A stretch of 64,000 nucleotides of DNA, from NCBI GenBank assembly GCA_020086605.1, contig JACBWW010000015.1:15503081-15567080 (forward strand), written 5' to 3'. Origin of the DNA: Lanius collurio (taxonomy: Eukaryota; Chordata; Aves; Passeriformes; Laniidae). Under the pieces are notes generated by a model, which had not been told where the DNA came from, did not search any database, and was given only the letters and a program-made list of their open reading frames with translations. Every line of letters starts with the position of its first letter. Position 1 is the first letter of the stretch. Positions 53,101 through 64,000 of this stretch are shown here, in pieces. Both the position numbers and the translations under genes were made by a program.

Positions 53101-56100
53101 CTCTGACCTTGCTAAGCACAAGACACAGTAAGACCTCTAAGTAAACATGGTATCTGACAATGAAGATACTGAGTTTGCAGACCTACTGAAAAATAGCTCT
53201 TGTATTGAACAACTAATGTTTCCTAAGAACAATGCCACACATCTATCGTCTCTAGATTTTTAAAGCCTCACAAGTAACATCTTCGACTGAAAACAAAACT
53301 AAGCCTTTAAATATGCTGTTTTTTAAATTAGGACAGATGATTGTGGGCTACATTTCCCAAACAGGAAATTCTTGGACAATGCATTATGGGACACCCTTGG
53401 CAGTATTACAAGGATCACTTACACCTCTAGCAGCACAGAGTGAGTGGATAGCAGAGTTTGATAGCAAGCATGAAGCAATTCAACATCTTCCAAGTTTAAA
53501 CAGCAAAAAAATAACCTTGAATATCTAGAATGCTTAACTGGAATATGGCCATGAGCTGTGGTTCCATTGTAGCTCTGCTATGTGGGCACATAAGGTCTTA
53601 ATCTGGATATCTGGATTTTGTAACTATTCAAGCCTCACACTTGTTGGAATGGCTCAGCAAGTTCTAAGCATCAATTAGGAGGTTTCCAAATAGTGCCCTT
53701 GCCCTTCTGCCATTGTCCTTCCTACCTGATTTCCGTTCTTCTTACTTCAGCAGTTTCTGTAAAGACCATTATGGGAATGGCTAGGTTCAGGAAACAGTTC
53801 TTGTATGCATCAGCTGTGTAGCCACCCACAACTTTGATGAGTTCCAGTGCAACCTGCAGTAAATCAGAATTTACTTATTAGGTTTTGTGTTACCAACTCT
53901 AGCGTAGCTAAAGAGGCCACCAACTACAGAGAAAGTTGTTAATGACATCAGCCTTTATCCAATCAGCAGAGTAAATAACATGGAAATGCAATCCACTATG
54001 CCACAGAAATAAATTCTGTTGTTGCCAAGGGAAATACTTAAAACATTAAAAACTGTTCTTAATATAGTACTCTTCCATAAGTTTTTGGTTCATGAAGCCT
54101 CCACAAAGCATGAGGTTCTGTTGAGATGAATGAATGCAAACTACTACAGAACAGATCCTTTCCACTCTTGGCAGTGGCATTCTGATGGAAGTTAGTGTTA
54201 ATGGCAGAAAACAAACCAGAATGCTGAATTCCAACCCATCTTTCTGTGCAGCAAATCAAAACTAAAAGCAACAAAGGCTCACCATGTTAAAGAAACTTCC
54301 CTTTTTGACCATTTAGGAGCCAGCAGCTCCACTCTACACTCCAGCAGCTACACTCACACCACCCAAGATTTTCATTGCTGGGACTGAATCCCCTTCACAG
54401 TGGGCAGTTGCTCAATGGCTGCCTTGCTATTCATCCCACTCTCACAGCCAGACAAGATTTCCTTGCTGGCTCAACCCTGCGGTTTCCCCTAGCAGAGTCT
54501 CAGACTTCTGGTTCCTTTAAGTAATTTTATCATGGTGTAGCAACAGAATGACAGCTCAAGCTGGTGCCTCGGAGAAGGGGCCTGAACAAAGGACTAGCTG
54601 GGCTTTTGTACCCTCACAGTCTGTGTGTTCAACAGTCCAGGGTCTTCCAGCTGAGTCCTCAGCTCCTGCTGGGTTTCTGAGTGTCCAGTCACCTGGCTGG
54701 GCCACAGGTCCCCATGCCCTTAGCTGTGCAAAGGGTCAGCATCAGTTCACGACCCCTTGCTTGAGGCTCTCACCCCGAGCTCAATCTCTGGCTGGCACTG
54801 CAGCTGCACACTGAGCTTCCTGCACTACATGTATTCCTCAACCACATCTTGAACCATGACCTCTTCTATTGGTACATAAGATACAAATCCATTTCTTTAA
54901 ATGAGCCTCGGTCAGGGTGGCAGTAATCAATACTCAGACAACAGCAGTTTTAGGGAAGAAAGAGTAAGAGAAAAAAAATGTGCATTTCAAAAATCAATCT
55001 CACCAGCCCTGATACTGCAGCAGTAGCTGTTGCAATGGCAGGAATAATCTTTCCAGCAATGCGCTTTGTTTTGAACCGATCTGCTGGTTCGATGTTGTAC
55101 ATCTTGGCTCGCAGGTTTGATGCTGCTGTTATGAAATCTATGTGCCCATTACTATCATCATCTTTCTCAAAGGATATAGGCTTCATTTGTAAGTCAGCTG
55201 CTCATTTAAAAAAAAAAAAAAGCAAAAATTATTATTAGAAAACTGAAGATGTCCTAAACATAATTTATAGGAAGAAATTAAATCTAGAATCTTAACAAAT
55301 TAAAAATGTCACATCCTGGAGCTTGGTGCCTTACTCATTCTCCTCTGCTGAAAGCAGAAATGCCCATTCAATACCACTTGCTAAAAGTGAATAATGAAAC
55401 ATACATTAACAGAGCTCTGTAATTTTACTTTCCTTGCACCACCAAGAATAGATTTTAAACATTCCTGTGGATGTTACACATACATCCCACCTCACTAAAG
55501 CTCCATCCTGTGAGAATTCCCTTTTAAGCTTCATTTATCTGCAAAGATTTCAGTATGGACTTGGTAGCATTGGAGTCAAGAGTTTTGGTCTGACACTCCA
55601 TGGGATGAGTTAGAGATAAGCTAATCTTTCTCCCAGATTCATGGGCTAAAAAAGCTTGCTTGTAGTTGTTGCCCAATGACCTCTTCATGTGGCCAGGCAC
55701 AGAAATGGAATCTGAGCATCCTCATTTTAACATCCAGAAGATGCTAAGGAAGACTCTCAACAGTCTTCACAATTTAGGATGATTTCAGATTGAGAGCTCT
55801 AAGTAGTAACTTTCAGCCTTCTCAAACCCAAACCACTTGCAGTCCATCTGGGACCAAGCCAGCACCATTCCCCTCCTAAAGAGCTCAATTCCCTGCTGCT
55901 GCCTGCTCGCTGTCATCAGTGTTGTAATTACACGCGAGCGCAACAGAGAGGCCTAAAACTTCCAGGAATCTCAGAAACACAGAATCATAGGGTAATGTCA
56001 AGGAACAGGATAGATATGCATGTGGCACTTCAGAAAGCTTTAGATATCAGCTCTACTTCTTGCAGAATTCCAGAACTGCTTCATCCAAAGATCTGAACAT

Positions 56101-59100
56101 CACTAGTGGCAATGCAAATGCAGGATATTACTAAACTATGAACCTAGTTTGCACTACTCACTTTCCAGAGCTTCATTGGATAGTATAGACTTCTCCAGCT
56201 GGAAAATAGCATTTCTTTCATCCTCACTGCTGACTGGAATATGATCTGGTTTTCTCGCAGTTTCATCAGTCTGTACAACCTGCAAGTGTATGCAGTGCTT
56301 GAGTAATAAAATAGATGAACTTCATAGAGCACAAAGTGTCAAGTGTACTAAATTTCCTGTCTGCCCTGCAGACTTTCCTCCCCAGTTAAAGAGAGACATG
56401 GATTTACTGGATCATGTCCAGCCAAGAGCTTGCAAGAGCATTAAAGGACTGGAGCATCTCATATAAGGAGAAGCTGAGAGAGCTGTGATGGTTCAGAGTG
56501 GAGGCTCAGCACAATCTTATCAATGTGTATAAATTTCTGTTTGGGGGAAGTACAGAGAGCACAGCCAAACTCTTTTCACTGGTGCCCAGTGACAGGACAA
56601 GGGCACAAACTGAAGCACAATAAATTCCCTAAGAAACACAGAAAAATACTTAAAACAAACAAAACCACTCCAACCAAACTGTGATTCCAAGTCAAAACAC
56701 CAGTTTGTCTTCCCAAAGCAAGCATTCATGGGACAAGTATTAACACTGGGCAAGAAAATATGAAAAAATTAGGAGTATTTCCTAATTTTAAAATTATGAA
56801 AAATGCTAGCCACTGCACAATAATGCTTAAGCTATTTTGAAGTTCAAACACTTCAAAAATAAACACAAAAGTAATGACACTTTAATATTAACTACAAAGA
56901 AATAAAATTGACACCAGTCTTGGATTGCTTTAAAGTTGCTTATGAGCAAAATTTTACTACTTTTATTAAAATAGTATAGATTCATGTAAATGTAAAAGAA
57001 ACCTTGCAGAATTACAATCACATTCATGCATGGAAAACAATGCTAAAACAAGTAATTTGAAAAAGGTAACCCTCCACATCGTTTTCCATTTAGTATATAG
57101 TAAATAGATACCACAGCTATACCAAGTTAAAACACTCCTGTATGCCATGCTATTATTTATTATAAAACACACGTTAATTTGTATTTCTCATTAGCATTGA
57201 TGCAAGAAGTAGTTGGAGATGTGGGACACTGCTTGTGGAATGTTGTGGGTTTTTTTCTTTAAATTAAATATCACACTTACTTTGTTTGAAGGTCTAAATT
57301 CTGGTACCTTCACAGATGAAATAATCCCCAAAATAGTTTCCTCTGACAAGTCCTGTTATGGTTTTGAAGAAAAACAATTTAAATTCACATCAATTCAAAA
57401 AGTCCTGCACAAAAAGATTGTAAATCCAATAGTATTTCAAAGAAGACTAGATCCAAACATCATCATTAAAACACCAAGACACAATTCAGTTCCTACAGCA
57501 AACCAGAGCAGTGTGAAGTGCCTAGCACTTGAAAACTGAACAGAAGTGCAAACCTGACTTACAGGAAGAAACAAGAAAAAACAAATGATAAGCAAAGCAG
57601 AGGCTCTAAGCAGTTAAAAATAAAACCCCCATCGCATAGCTAATAAACTTAATTTTTAAAAAATGCCTTAAAGAGATTTTCTTTCACTTCAGTAGTTATA
57701 TTCCACAGGAAATAGGTGCATCAAGATAATAATTCCCAAGTTCAGTGCTTACTGAAAATATCCAATACACTACTCATTACTTCTCTGGGTTAGGGATTTA
57801 AATAATGAAAAAAAAGTGTAAGCAGCTGCTGAACAGCCAGTGCTGAAGGATAGATTACTTTAAGAATCACTTTAATCAGTTCTTGAAAAAAACTGGCAGC
57901 TGGACATCGGGCCAAACCTGAACACCATATTAAGTGTTGGGAATGCTGTCAGAGCCTGGATTACCTTTTCTGTGAAAGGAACACAGTACACTGTTGCGAA
58001 GAGTTTTGCTGCGCTCACGATGAAACCGTAGTGCCTAAAGAATACAGAATTATTTTTGGTTAGTTTTTTTTTTCTACGCAGTTGCCCAAAGGTTTGCAAT
58101 CATGTTCAAGATCTGAACACACATACGGAAAAACAGAATTTCCATCCTTCAGTGCATACAGTACAAAATAGATAGTATGTTTTGAGTGTCTCAGAAGCTG
58201 TCCCCAAAATCAAACAAATTTTGATGAGTGAAAAGTTATTTAATGAAAACAGTATTTCCTTAACCTTTGCAGTCAAGTAAGCAACTACAAACACTCAAAT
58301 GATATCAATATGATAAAAAGCTTAATCTCAGAATTACTTTGGTATTTGCCATGACCTCAGTTTTCACTCAAACTAAAAATGGTGATCCAGTTTCTCAAAG
58401 CAATTGTAGATACACAGCAGATAAAAGCTTTTAAATCCATCAACCACACCAATTCTTAAAATTATCTGTAATACCCAAGCCGTCTAGAGCAGATCCAAAT
58501 TGTGATGAACAAGAAAAGGAGTCCCTCTGATGCCGTGAAGATTTTTGTCTTTTCTTTTATACCCACCCCTTTTATGCCTTTTTACAGCTTCTGTAAACAT
58601 TTGCCTACATTCTTGGACTTGTTTGGCAAGCTGGGAGACTAAACGTTTTAGAAGCTTTGTAGGTAGAGGTAGGTTAATGTGCTCCAGACCCCAAGGTCCT
58701 CTCCAGAGCACATTCTGTAAACTAAGATAGAACCATCCAGGGGAAGGTTCCTTGGGGAAGGGGGCTCACTTGGGCCTCTCACTGGGGAATTTTTGATAGA
58801 TCTGCTAATTAGTAAGACCTATAATGTTACACCATATCTTTCAGAGGGTGCATTTTGCAGTGGGCATTTCGGTGCATTTGACCCGGATGTGTGCACCTTA
58901 AGATCCTTAAATAAACACCAAGGTAAAATCCTTTTTTCCCCTTTTAACTGTTTGACTCTTGATTTTAACATTAGGAAAAGGCATCACCTCCACTAGGTCA
59001 TTCTAGGTAGCCAACTTAATTTGGCACATCCTGCATTTCACTGTGTTGACAATGGGGGCAGGGAGGTATGACAGCAACAACTCAGTAATTCTGTAGCCAT

Positions 59101-62100
59101 GAAATTCTGTAGACATGAAAGGGGTCATTCTAAGCCATTTCACATTAGATGTCATCAGAACAGCACCCTCCAATCCCATGTCAGTGAAAGTTAAATTATC
59201 TGCAGTGAAAGTATTTGACAACTCACCAAATTCTGCCACAGCATAAGACTATGCACTAATACCTATTGATTCCAGTCCAACTTCCAGGGCTGTAAAGCCA
59301 CTGCCTTGCACTTTTTGCTGTGAGTTTTATAAGATGCTATATAATGCATCTGGGACAGTACCATACTTACAAAGGATCACTAAATTCAAACGTCACTGGG
59401 AAAGGAGGCCTCTTTGGTGATTGCCAAAACAAACCTGGAAGGAATACAGACTTAAGATGAAATCCTAAGGAACCAGGAACAGCAACACGTGACATACGCC
59501 ATGAATTTACAACAGGCATAAAGGGGCATTTGTACTTACTTCCATCTTTTAATCGTGTATCAAGGGGAAATGAATGAAGCAGCTGAAGAGCCTAGAGGAA
59601 AAGCCAGAGAGGCTTTAGTACTTTGTCATATAGATTGACATGACCACACTGAATCGAGCTTTCTTAGCTGAAGTAATTTAAAGAGTTAAGAAAATCAGGA
59701 GACAACTTTGTCAAGATGGACAGCTTAAAGACAAGTACTACAAGACACAGCGCTTGCCCATTTCAGTCACAGAACAAAGATGACAATGTCACCTCATCTG
59801 TACAAAGCTCAAGCAAGGCATTTAATCCAAGAAGCAAAGCACTCTCCCCCACCTAATTGTCACTTTAGGATTCTTGCATATGGATTCACAATTAGGAATG
59901 CAATATTTTCTCAATGTGACAACTACCACCAGGGATTCTGGACGCACAGGTATGTTTATTAGCCCACAAAATCCCAATCCCATCTTTCCTACAAAATTAC
60001 ACACATACTTCAAGCAACACTGTGGACCAGACTGTCAGAATGACCGGCTCCTATTTCAAAAATCTTTGAGAAAATCAGGGTCACAAAGGTGAGTTCAGTA
60101 ATGAGAGTTTAGCATGGAAAACAAAAACCCACTGCCTAATAAAGGATATCTGGACAATCCTGCTGCTTTGGAAAACACCAGAAAAATGCCAAGAAAACTG
60201 CATGGAGACTACTGAACAGATTACTAAGAGTAAATTAATAAACCAGACCTAGAAGTGCTACAGTAGAAGGGGATGCAGCATTTTGAAGTTTCAAATATAG
60301 TTTGTTAACTTTGAAGAGATGGAAGTGAGTGCAAAGACTTGGATACCTCGTTATTAGGGCCACCGTGCTTTCTAAAATCCTCATTTGACTAGTGCCACCT
60401 CATTTACAGGTCTTACCTACCTTATGGCTAAAATACTTTTCAAATTTTACTCTTGCTAGTTCTACACATTGAGTCCAACTTCGGGGTCTTCTACTGAGAG
60501 TTTTAATAACATGAAAACAGCCTTCCAAGCTCTCTCCTGATTTTATTCTCTAGATAAAGAAACATGAAAATGTTAAAACAGACAAGATTCCTTCTAATCC
60601 AGTCAAACAGTACATATTTTTTTCAGTAATCCATAGGCAAGAGGAAACAGAGGTTCATTTCATGAAATATTATCCTTTATGTGGTCCTCTCCACTGGGGT
60701 TTTTCTCCCACTTACTTCCACCAGCCCTTTGGACCATAGGCCATTACAGACTCACAAAAAAAGATGGTAAACAGTTTCAATCTAATTTATTACATGGTCA
60801 AATTCACTTTAAACTCAGTCTCATTTTCATTTTTCCCAGCTAGTTACACATCAGTGTGACACACACTAATCACACACTAGCAGTGTCTCAGTCTTTCTGC
60901 TATTTCTGCATCATGTACAGAGCCCATGACCTGGAGAAGCTTTTAATTATGAGACACACCAGAAATACGTTCACATGAGGAACTAATGACTTGGCCAAGT
61001 AAGTCTTCAGGTTTTCTGAAACAAGTCAGAAACTAGCCCAAATCTCACTGGCCTTAAATAGTAACAAAATCCATAAACCAGTAGCTTAAACACTCTATTC
61101 TACCCTGGCAACATTCCCTTACCTGTAAAACTTCTTCTGCTGATGGATAGGTTTGCCAGAACTTGTTAAACAATGAAGGCTTGTGAGAAAATGAACTTTC
61201 AAACTGTAAAATAAAAAGAACAAATATGGCATTTTGCAAGAAGTATATCAGATCCCCACCTTCCCAAACACACATGGAGTTATGCTGAATGCCAGAAAAG
61301 TTAATCCATTACCTTATCTCTTGCCCACTGTATCGTATGCTCAATGGCAGCTGGGAAAGACTTCAAGGTGCAAAAAGGTATTTCTTCCTCTGGTGGATCC
61401 CGCTGTAAATAAGGGGGGTCGCATGTCAATGCAGGCTTATCCAGGTTAATTGCTAATAATAGCACCAAGAACTTGTACACTACATAAGTTAAAAACTCTG
61501 CTGTTATAAAATACAAAGTGACTTTTTGTGCTTAGAAATCTGTTTTATGAACACTAACATTTTCACTTCCTCTTTATGAGGAATAGTCTACACTCAACAC
61601 TGGAAAGCAAAACTGAACAGTGAAGCATAAACAACACATGAAATTGCCAGCCAGCTTTTCCAAGATGTGCAACTGGCATTTATGTACACTTTCAACATGA
61701 AACATGCCCTGTCACTCAAGGCCAGAAAGACTTCTTTATGGATCCTAGCAAGACAATTAGGACGCTCAAAATAGTGTCTCCATGTCCACATGGTACCATT
61801 TCATGGTGTTCTCAACCAGTGAATTTCTCCACAAGAACTTAAATAGAGGGATATTGCAGATAGTGTCTATCAGGGATAGAGCCTGAAGGTTCATTTTCTC
61901 CTTTCCCATTCAAACAGAACTGTTATTTATGCTTGTAAAGCACTGCTCAAATTTTATTTCCTGTAAGCTTTTCTTCAGAAACCAAGGAAGTAATTATTTC
62001 CTAACAGTACTGTTCTTCAGCAGCTCAAATAGGCCACTTATTTTAGAAAGACACATAAAAATGATCAAAGAATTAGAGGGCATTATGTGATAAGCTACAG

Positions 62101-62772
62101 AAGGTGAGCAATGGTCTTGAAATACTTACGTGACTATTGTAGGACTCTGTCAGATGGGGCACAATAACTTCTGTGTGTCCTTTTGTTCCCATAGTTCCAG
62201 AGTCTATAAGAGGACGCAGGTTTGCTACACAACGACTGACATGGAAAGACAAAGACTATCAGAATACAGAGCAATCTCTACATTCTTGCCTTACAGACAT
62301 TACTGGAGTGCAACCAGAATTGTCTCTAGGCACTTTCAGAACAATGGAAAGCTTACACCAAACTCAGCAAAAGAAGAGATTAAATAAGAACTCTTCAAGC
62401 TAGATCAGGATACCATAAACCTCAGCCTGTGTGAATTACAGAATTAGAAATTATTTTAAAATGTAAATATCTCTACTTTAAATTTTAAATACATATTTTA
62501 ATGCTTAAATAATTCAACCTTTAGACTGCCAGAGTATTCTCACCCTTATCAGAAGTTAACACTTCGCCTTGCATCCCTTCCACTCCCTACCTATCAATGT
62601 ATCTCCTGGCTTCAACATTGTCCAAAGCAGTCACAATCACGTCTTGCTTGGTGTAGAATTCATCACTGTAAGTGCTCTCAGTGGCTGGACAAACTTTATT
62701 AATATCTGACTCAATCTTTATGTAAGGATTGATGTTCACAGTTGCTTCTGCTGCCGTGTAGCTCTTAGGTTT
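50021..62772 (-). CDS. UBA6: UBA6, ubiquitin-like modifier-activating enzyme 6, C-terminal 15 exons (partial)
   Basis: UBA6 is a cytosolic E1 that adenylates ubiquitin or FAT10, takes it onto a catalytic cysteine and passes it to E2s such as USE1. Exons in transcript order: 62772-62591, 62235-62130, 61402-61313, 61203-61123, 60549-60421, 59591-59540, 59434-59371, 58034-57965, 57352-57281, 56279-56162, 55197-55004, 53853-53726, 52950-52863, 52493-52399, 50156-50021. They total 1605 nt, 534 aa plus stop, which equals human residues 519-1052. All junction phases agree. Visible parts: end of the active adenylation domain, the catalytic-cysteine loop ([13 protein letters not shown], the human Cys625 position), the second catalytic-cysteine half-domain, and the C-terminal ubiquitin-fold domain that binds E2. 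Exons for residues 1-518 lie beyond the right edge; none is visible between 62773 and 64000. Confidence 0.97.
52399..52493 (-). CDS. UBA6: UBA6 exon, ubiquitin-fold domain
   Basis: Encodes [20 protein letters not shown] and [12 protein letters not shown], matching human almost residue for residue. Phase 2 exit at GTAAGT. Confidence 0.97.
52863..52950 (-). CDS. UBA6: UBA6 exon, start of ubiquitin-fold domain
   Basis: Encodes [20 protein letters not shown] and LLDFINAVR. The WDRW and LLDFINAV segments begin the E2-binding ubiquitin-fold domain. Phase 0 exit, donor GTAAGT. Confidence 0.96.
53726..53853 (-). CDS. UBA6: UBA6 exon
   Basis: Encodes [20 protein letters not shown] and then [17 protein letters not shown]. 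Human has VALEMIKVTGGYPFEAYKNC. Exit phase 2 at GTAGGA. Confidence 0.96.
54285..54890 (+). mobile_element. LTR-like interspersed repeat in UBA6 intron
   Basis: Starts TGTTAAAGAAACTTCC and is the partner of the 34330-34860 element in opposite orientation. It carries small extra insertions, for example around 54400 and 54560-54590. Its open frame 54548-54814 and the minus-strand frame at 34227-34517 translate similarly only because they are the same repeat. Confidence 0.7.
55004..55197 (-). CDS. UBA6: UBA6 exon
   Basis: Encodes [20 protein letters not shown] and later [20 protein letters not shown]. This is the E1 block that closes the active adenylation fold. Exit phase 0 after VSGL. Confidence 0.97.
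56162..56279 (-). CDS. UBA6: UBA6 exon
   Basis: Encodes [20 protein letters not shown] and ends [10 protein letters not shown], nearly identical to human [13 protein letters not shown]. Exit phase 1 at GTGAGT. Confidence 0.95.
56385..56650 (+). mobile_element. CR1 LINE fragment in UBA6 intron
   Basis: GAGAGACATGGATTTACTGG, GGAGAAGCTGAGAGAGCTGTG and CAGTGACAGGACAAGGGCAC follow the CR1 3' region order. Antisense to UBA6, strongly diverged. Confidence 0.75.
57281..57352 (-). CDS. UBA6: UBA6 exon
   Basis: Encodes [20 protein letters not shown] and PSNK, 24 codons, the counterpart of human DLSADALLNILSEVKIQEFK. Phase 0 both sides. Confidence 0.93.
57965..58034 (-). CDS. UBA6: UBA6 exon
   Basis: Encodes [20 protein letters not shown] and TEK. 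Corresponds to human HLSFLQNAAKLYATVYCIPF. Phase 0 exit. Confidence 0.94.
58490..58990 (+). mobile_element. Probable endogenous-retrovirus LTR in UBA6 intron
   Basis: Starts near TGATGAACAAGAAAAGGAG and ends near GGCATCA, so the ends form TGATG/CATCA. About 100 bases before the end it has CCGGATGTGTGCACC and CTTAAATAAACACC, an LTR-like U3/R layout with an AATAAA signal. No target duplication could be matched, so the exact ends are uncertain. Confidence 0.5.
59371..59434 (-). CDS. UBA6: UBA6 exon
   Basis: Encodes [20 protein letters not shown] and [11 protein letters not shown] is a conserved E1 segment. Exit phase 2. Confidence 0.95.
59540..59591 (-). CDS. UBA6: UBA6 exon
   Basis: Encodes [17 protein letters not shown], matching human ALQLLHCFPLDIRLKDG. 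Exit phase 1 at GTAAGT. Confidence 0.95.
60421..60549 (-). CDS. UBA6: UBA6 exon
   Basis: Encodes [20 protein letters not shown] and ends [13 protein letters not shown]. Matches human SLEGCFQVIKLLSRRP. Phase 0 both sides, donor GTAGGT. Confidence 0.95.
61123..61203 (-). CDS. UBA6: UBA6 exon
   Basis: Encodes [20 protein letters not shown] and then SAEEVLQ, near-identical to human. Start of the second catalytic-cysteine half-domain. Phase 0 both sides. Confidence 0.96.
61313..61402 (-). CDS. UBA6: UBA6 exon with catalytic cysteine
   Basis: Encodes [20 protein letters not shown] and then [10 protein letters not shown]. The cysteine in [10 protein letters not shown] forms the thioester with ubiquitin or FAT10. 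The motif is intact, so the enzyme is predicted active. Confidence 0.97.
62130..62235 (-). CDS. UBA6: UBA6 exon, adenylation domain
   Basis: Encodes [20 protein letters not shown] and then [15 protein letters not shown]. The [10 protein letters not shown] loop is nearly invariant in E1 enzymes. Donor GTAAGT in phase 0. Confidence 0.96.
62591..62772 (-). CDS. UBA6: UBA6 exon, adenylation domain (first seen)
   Basis: Starts [20 protein letters not shown] and ends [14 protein letters not shown]. The [10 protein letters not shown] block is the E1 hallmark near the adenylate site. Acceptor TTTCAG in phase 0, donor GTAGGG in phase 2. Confidence 0.96.
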
Positions 62773-64000
62773 CTGAAAGCAGAAATACAGATATCAACAA
62801 TATGCAGATAAAGAATATATGGGACACAAATACTGACTTCATTTACTGATCGGACAAAATTCACTGACAGAAACGTTAGTACGCAAAACATATAATAAAC
62901 AACATTTTTTTAAAATACACCTCCCTCACTGATAAATATCTCATCATCTAGTTTTATTTTTAGTTTTATTTAGTCTTTCAGAGATCATGTGGTGGAAGTG
63001 ATAAAACGTTTTATCAAGTAAGTGAAATTGATGCCTCTCATAAGAATTTCTTCAAAAGAAGGGAGCAGTTCATGACTGTCTGAAGATAAACCCCTTAGCA
63101 ACTCTGTGTCTGTGCAGCACAGACAGACATCAAGCACCTGTGAATAATCACATTACTGCAAGGAATACCACATGAAGCCAATTTCAGAAGCTAAACTGAA
63201 ACAGAGTTCTTGACCTACCCAAGACTTCTAGCCATTCTACAATTACCTAGGGATCACCACTCAAGCCTGTGGTTTCTAAAAGCTTGCAGAGTTCACCTTC
63301 CATTCACCTATCCATCTAAAGTGCAATCTCTTCCCGGATTTGCTACACACAAACAGGAGGCAGAAAATTTAACTGTTGGGTTTTGGGCAGGGGAAACATT
63401 TTCCACATTGCTGTCAAGATCTAAGCCATCTTTTTTATTTTGTGCTGTGTTTGAAAGTACAGGGATCTTCTCTCTGCCTCTAAGGAATTAACAGCTTCTG
63501 TGTCATGCATTTAGTGAATGTACATGGTGGGTTTTTTCAAAACTATTTACCAGCTTAGTAAAAGCTGAATTAAGTCAGAAGACAGCAACTTTGGTCAAGT
63601 GCCATCAGCATTAGCACTACTGAGCTCTATTTAGAACACTTCTGCCAGCACTGTCCATTTTTCTGTTGTTTTATTTTCCCCAAATTTCAATGGCATAGTA
63701 GAGTATATCTGACATATTAACCTACAGCAGGCTCTTATGCAATACAGTACTCATCCAATTGTCAAATTCCAGAGATTCCATTAGTCAAAAACACCAGTAC
63801 AAATTGAGATTAGACAAGCCAATTTTACTCAACTGAAACTAGTGATAAGTTGGATGCCATTGCAATTCTAAGTATTGTCTTAAACCCCTCCTAGGTTTCA
63901 TTACAGCCTTGAAGTCTTTTCTGGACAGAAGTACAAACACTCACAAGTTCAGCTCTGTGGGGACACAGGACAGGGGAACACAACAGTCCAAAAACTTTAC

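Noticed and set aside
54548..54814. 88-codon frame similar to the minus-strand frame at 34227-34517
   Set aside because: Similarity comes from two copies of one noncoding repeat, not from a gene family.
55973..56010. Possible CR1 tail (CACAGAATCATAGGGTAATG)
   Set aside because: Only about 30 bases resemble the CR1 end; no adjoining CR1 body in that orientation.
62773..64000. Further UBA6 exons upstream of the first one seen
   Set aside because: The next expected peptide (NLNRQFLFRPHHIQ-like) could not be found in any minus-strand frame; it must lie beyond the window.
1..64000. Bacterial or phage-type systems, CRISPR arrays, tRNA or rRNA genes
   Set aside because: Spliced vertebrate genes, CR1 and avian LTRs explain the structured parts; no spaced direct repeats, operons or RNA-gene folds were seen.

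Overview
The window looks like bird nuclear DNA, probably from a songbird or close relative. It is AT-rich with spliced vertebrate genes on the minus strand, one CpG-island promoter, CR1 LINE fragments and LTR families typical of avian genomes. I saw no operons, phage, CRISPR arrays or tRNAs. I identified the genes by reading exons by eye, checking splice sites and phase at every junction, and comparing with remembered family sequences; no search was run.

Layout. Roughly 1-18.2 kb is gene-poor. It holds an ERVL-type LTR (4934-~5990, plus), an internally deleted CR1 copy (~11.12-11.53 kb) and a CR1 3' tail (~17.93-18.24 kb). At 18.48-18.85 kb on the minus strand there are two small exon-like segments with a polyadenylation signal, of unknown membership. 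A solo LTR with perfect 5-bp target duplications (AGGAC) sits at 21676-22165.

From 28193 to 45688 (minus) lies the complete coding sequence of CENPC (centromere protein C): 17 coding exons, 2691 nt including the stop, 896 codons, with every junction phase agreeing. Its promoter is a CpG island at about 45.44-45.96 kb with a CCAAT box and an NRF1-like site.

From 50021 to 62772 (minus) lie the last 15 coding exons of UBA6, the E1 enzyme for ubiquitin and FAT10: 534 codons plus stop, matching human residues 519-1052. The gene's 5' half lies beyond the right edge. The two genes run head to tail, with 4.3 kb between the UBA6 stop and the CENPC start. STAP1, which separates them in mammals, was not seen there.

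Introns carry more repeats. Two copies of one LTR-like family lie in opposite orientation, one in CENPC (~34.33-34.86 kb) and one in UBA6 (~54.29-54.89 kb). UBA6 introns also hold a CR1 fragment (~56.4-56.65 kb) and a probable LTR (~58.5-58.99 kb). The two genes do unrelated jobs: kinetochore assembly on CENP-A chromatin, and activation of ubiquitin and FAT10. Nothing suggests joint function beyond ancient synteny. The most useful leads are splicing oddities in CENPC (alternative in-frame donors, a candidate 17-nt microexon, phase-compatible downstream terminal exons) and the apparent absence of STAP1.
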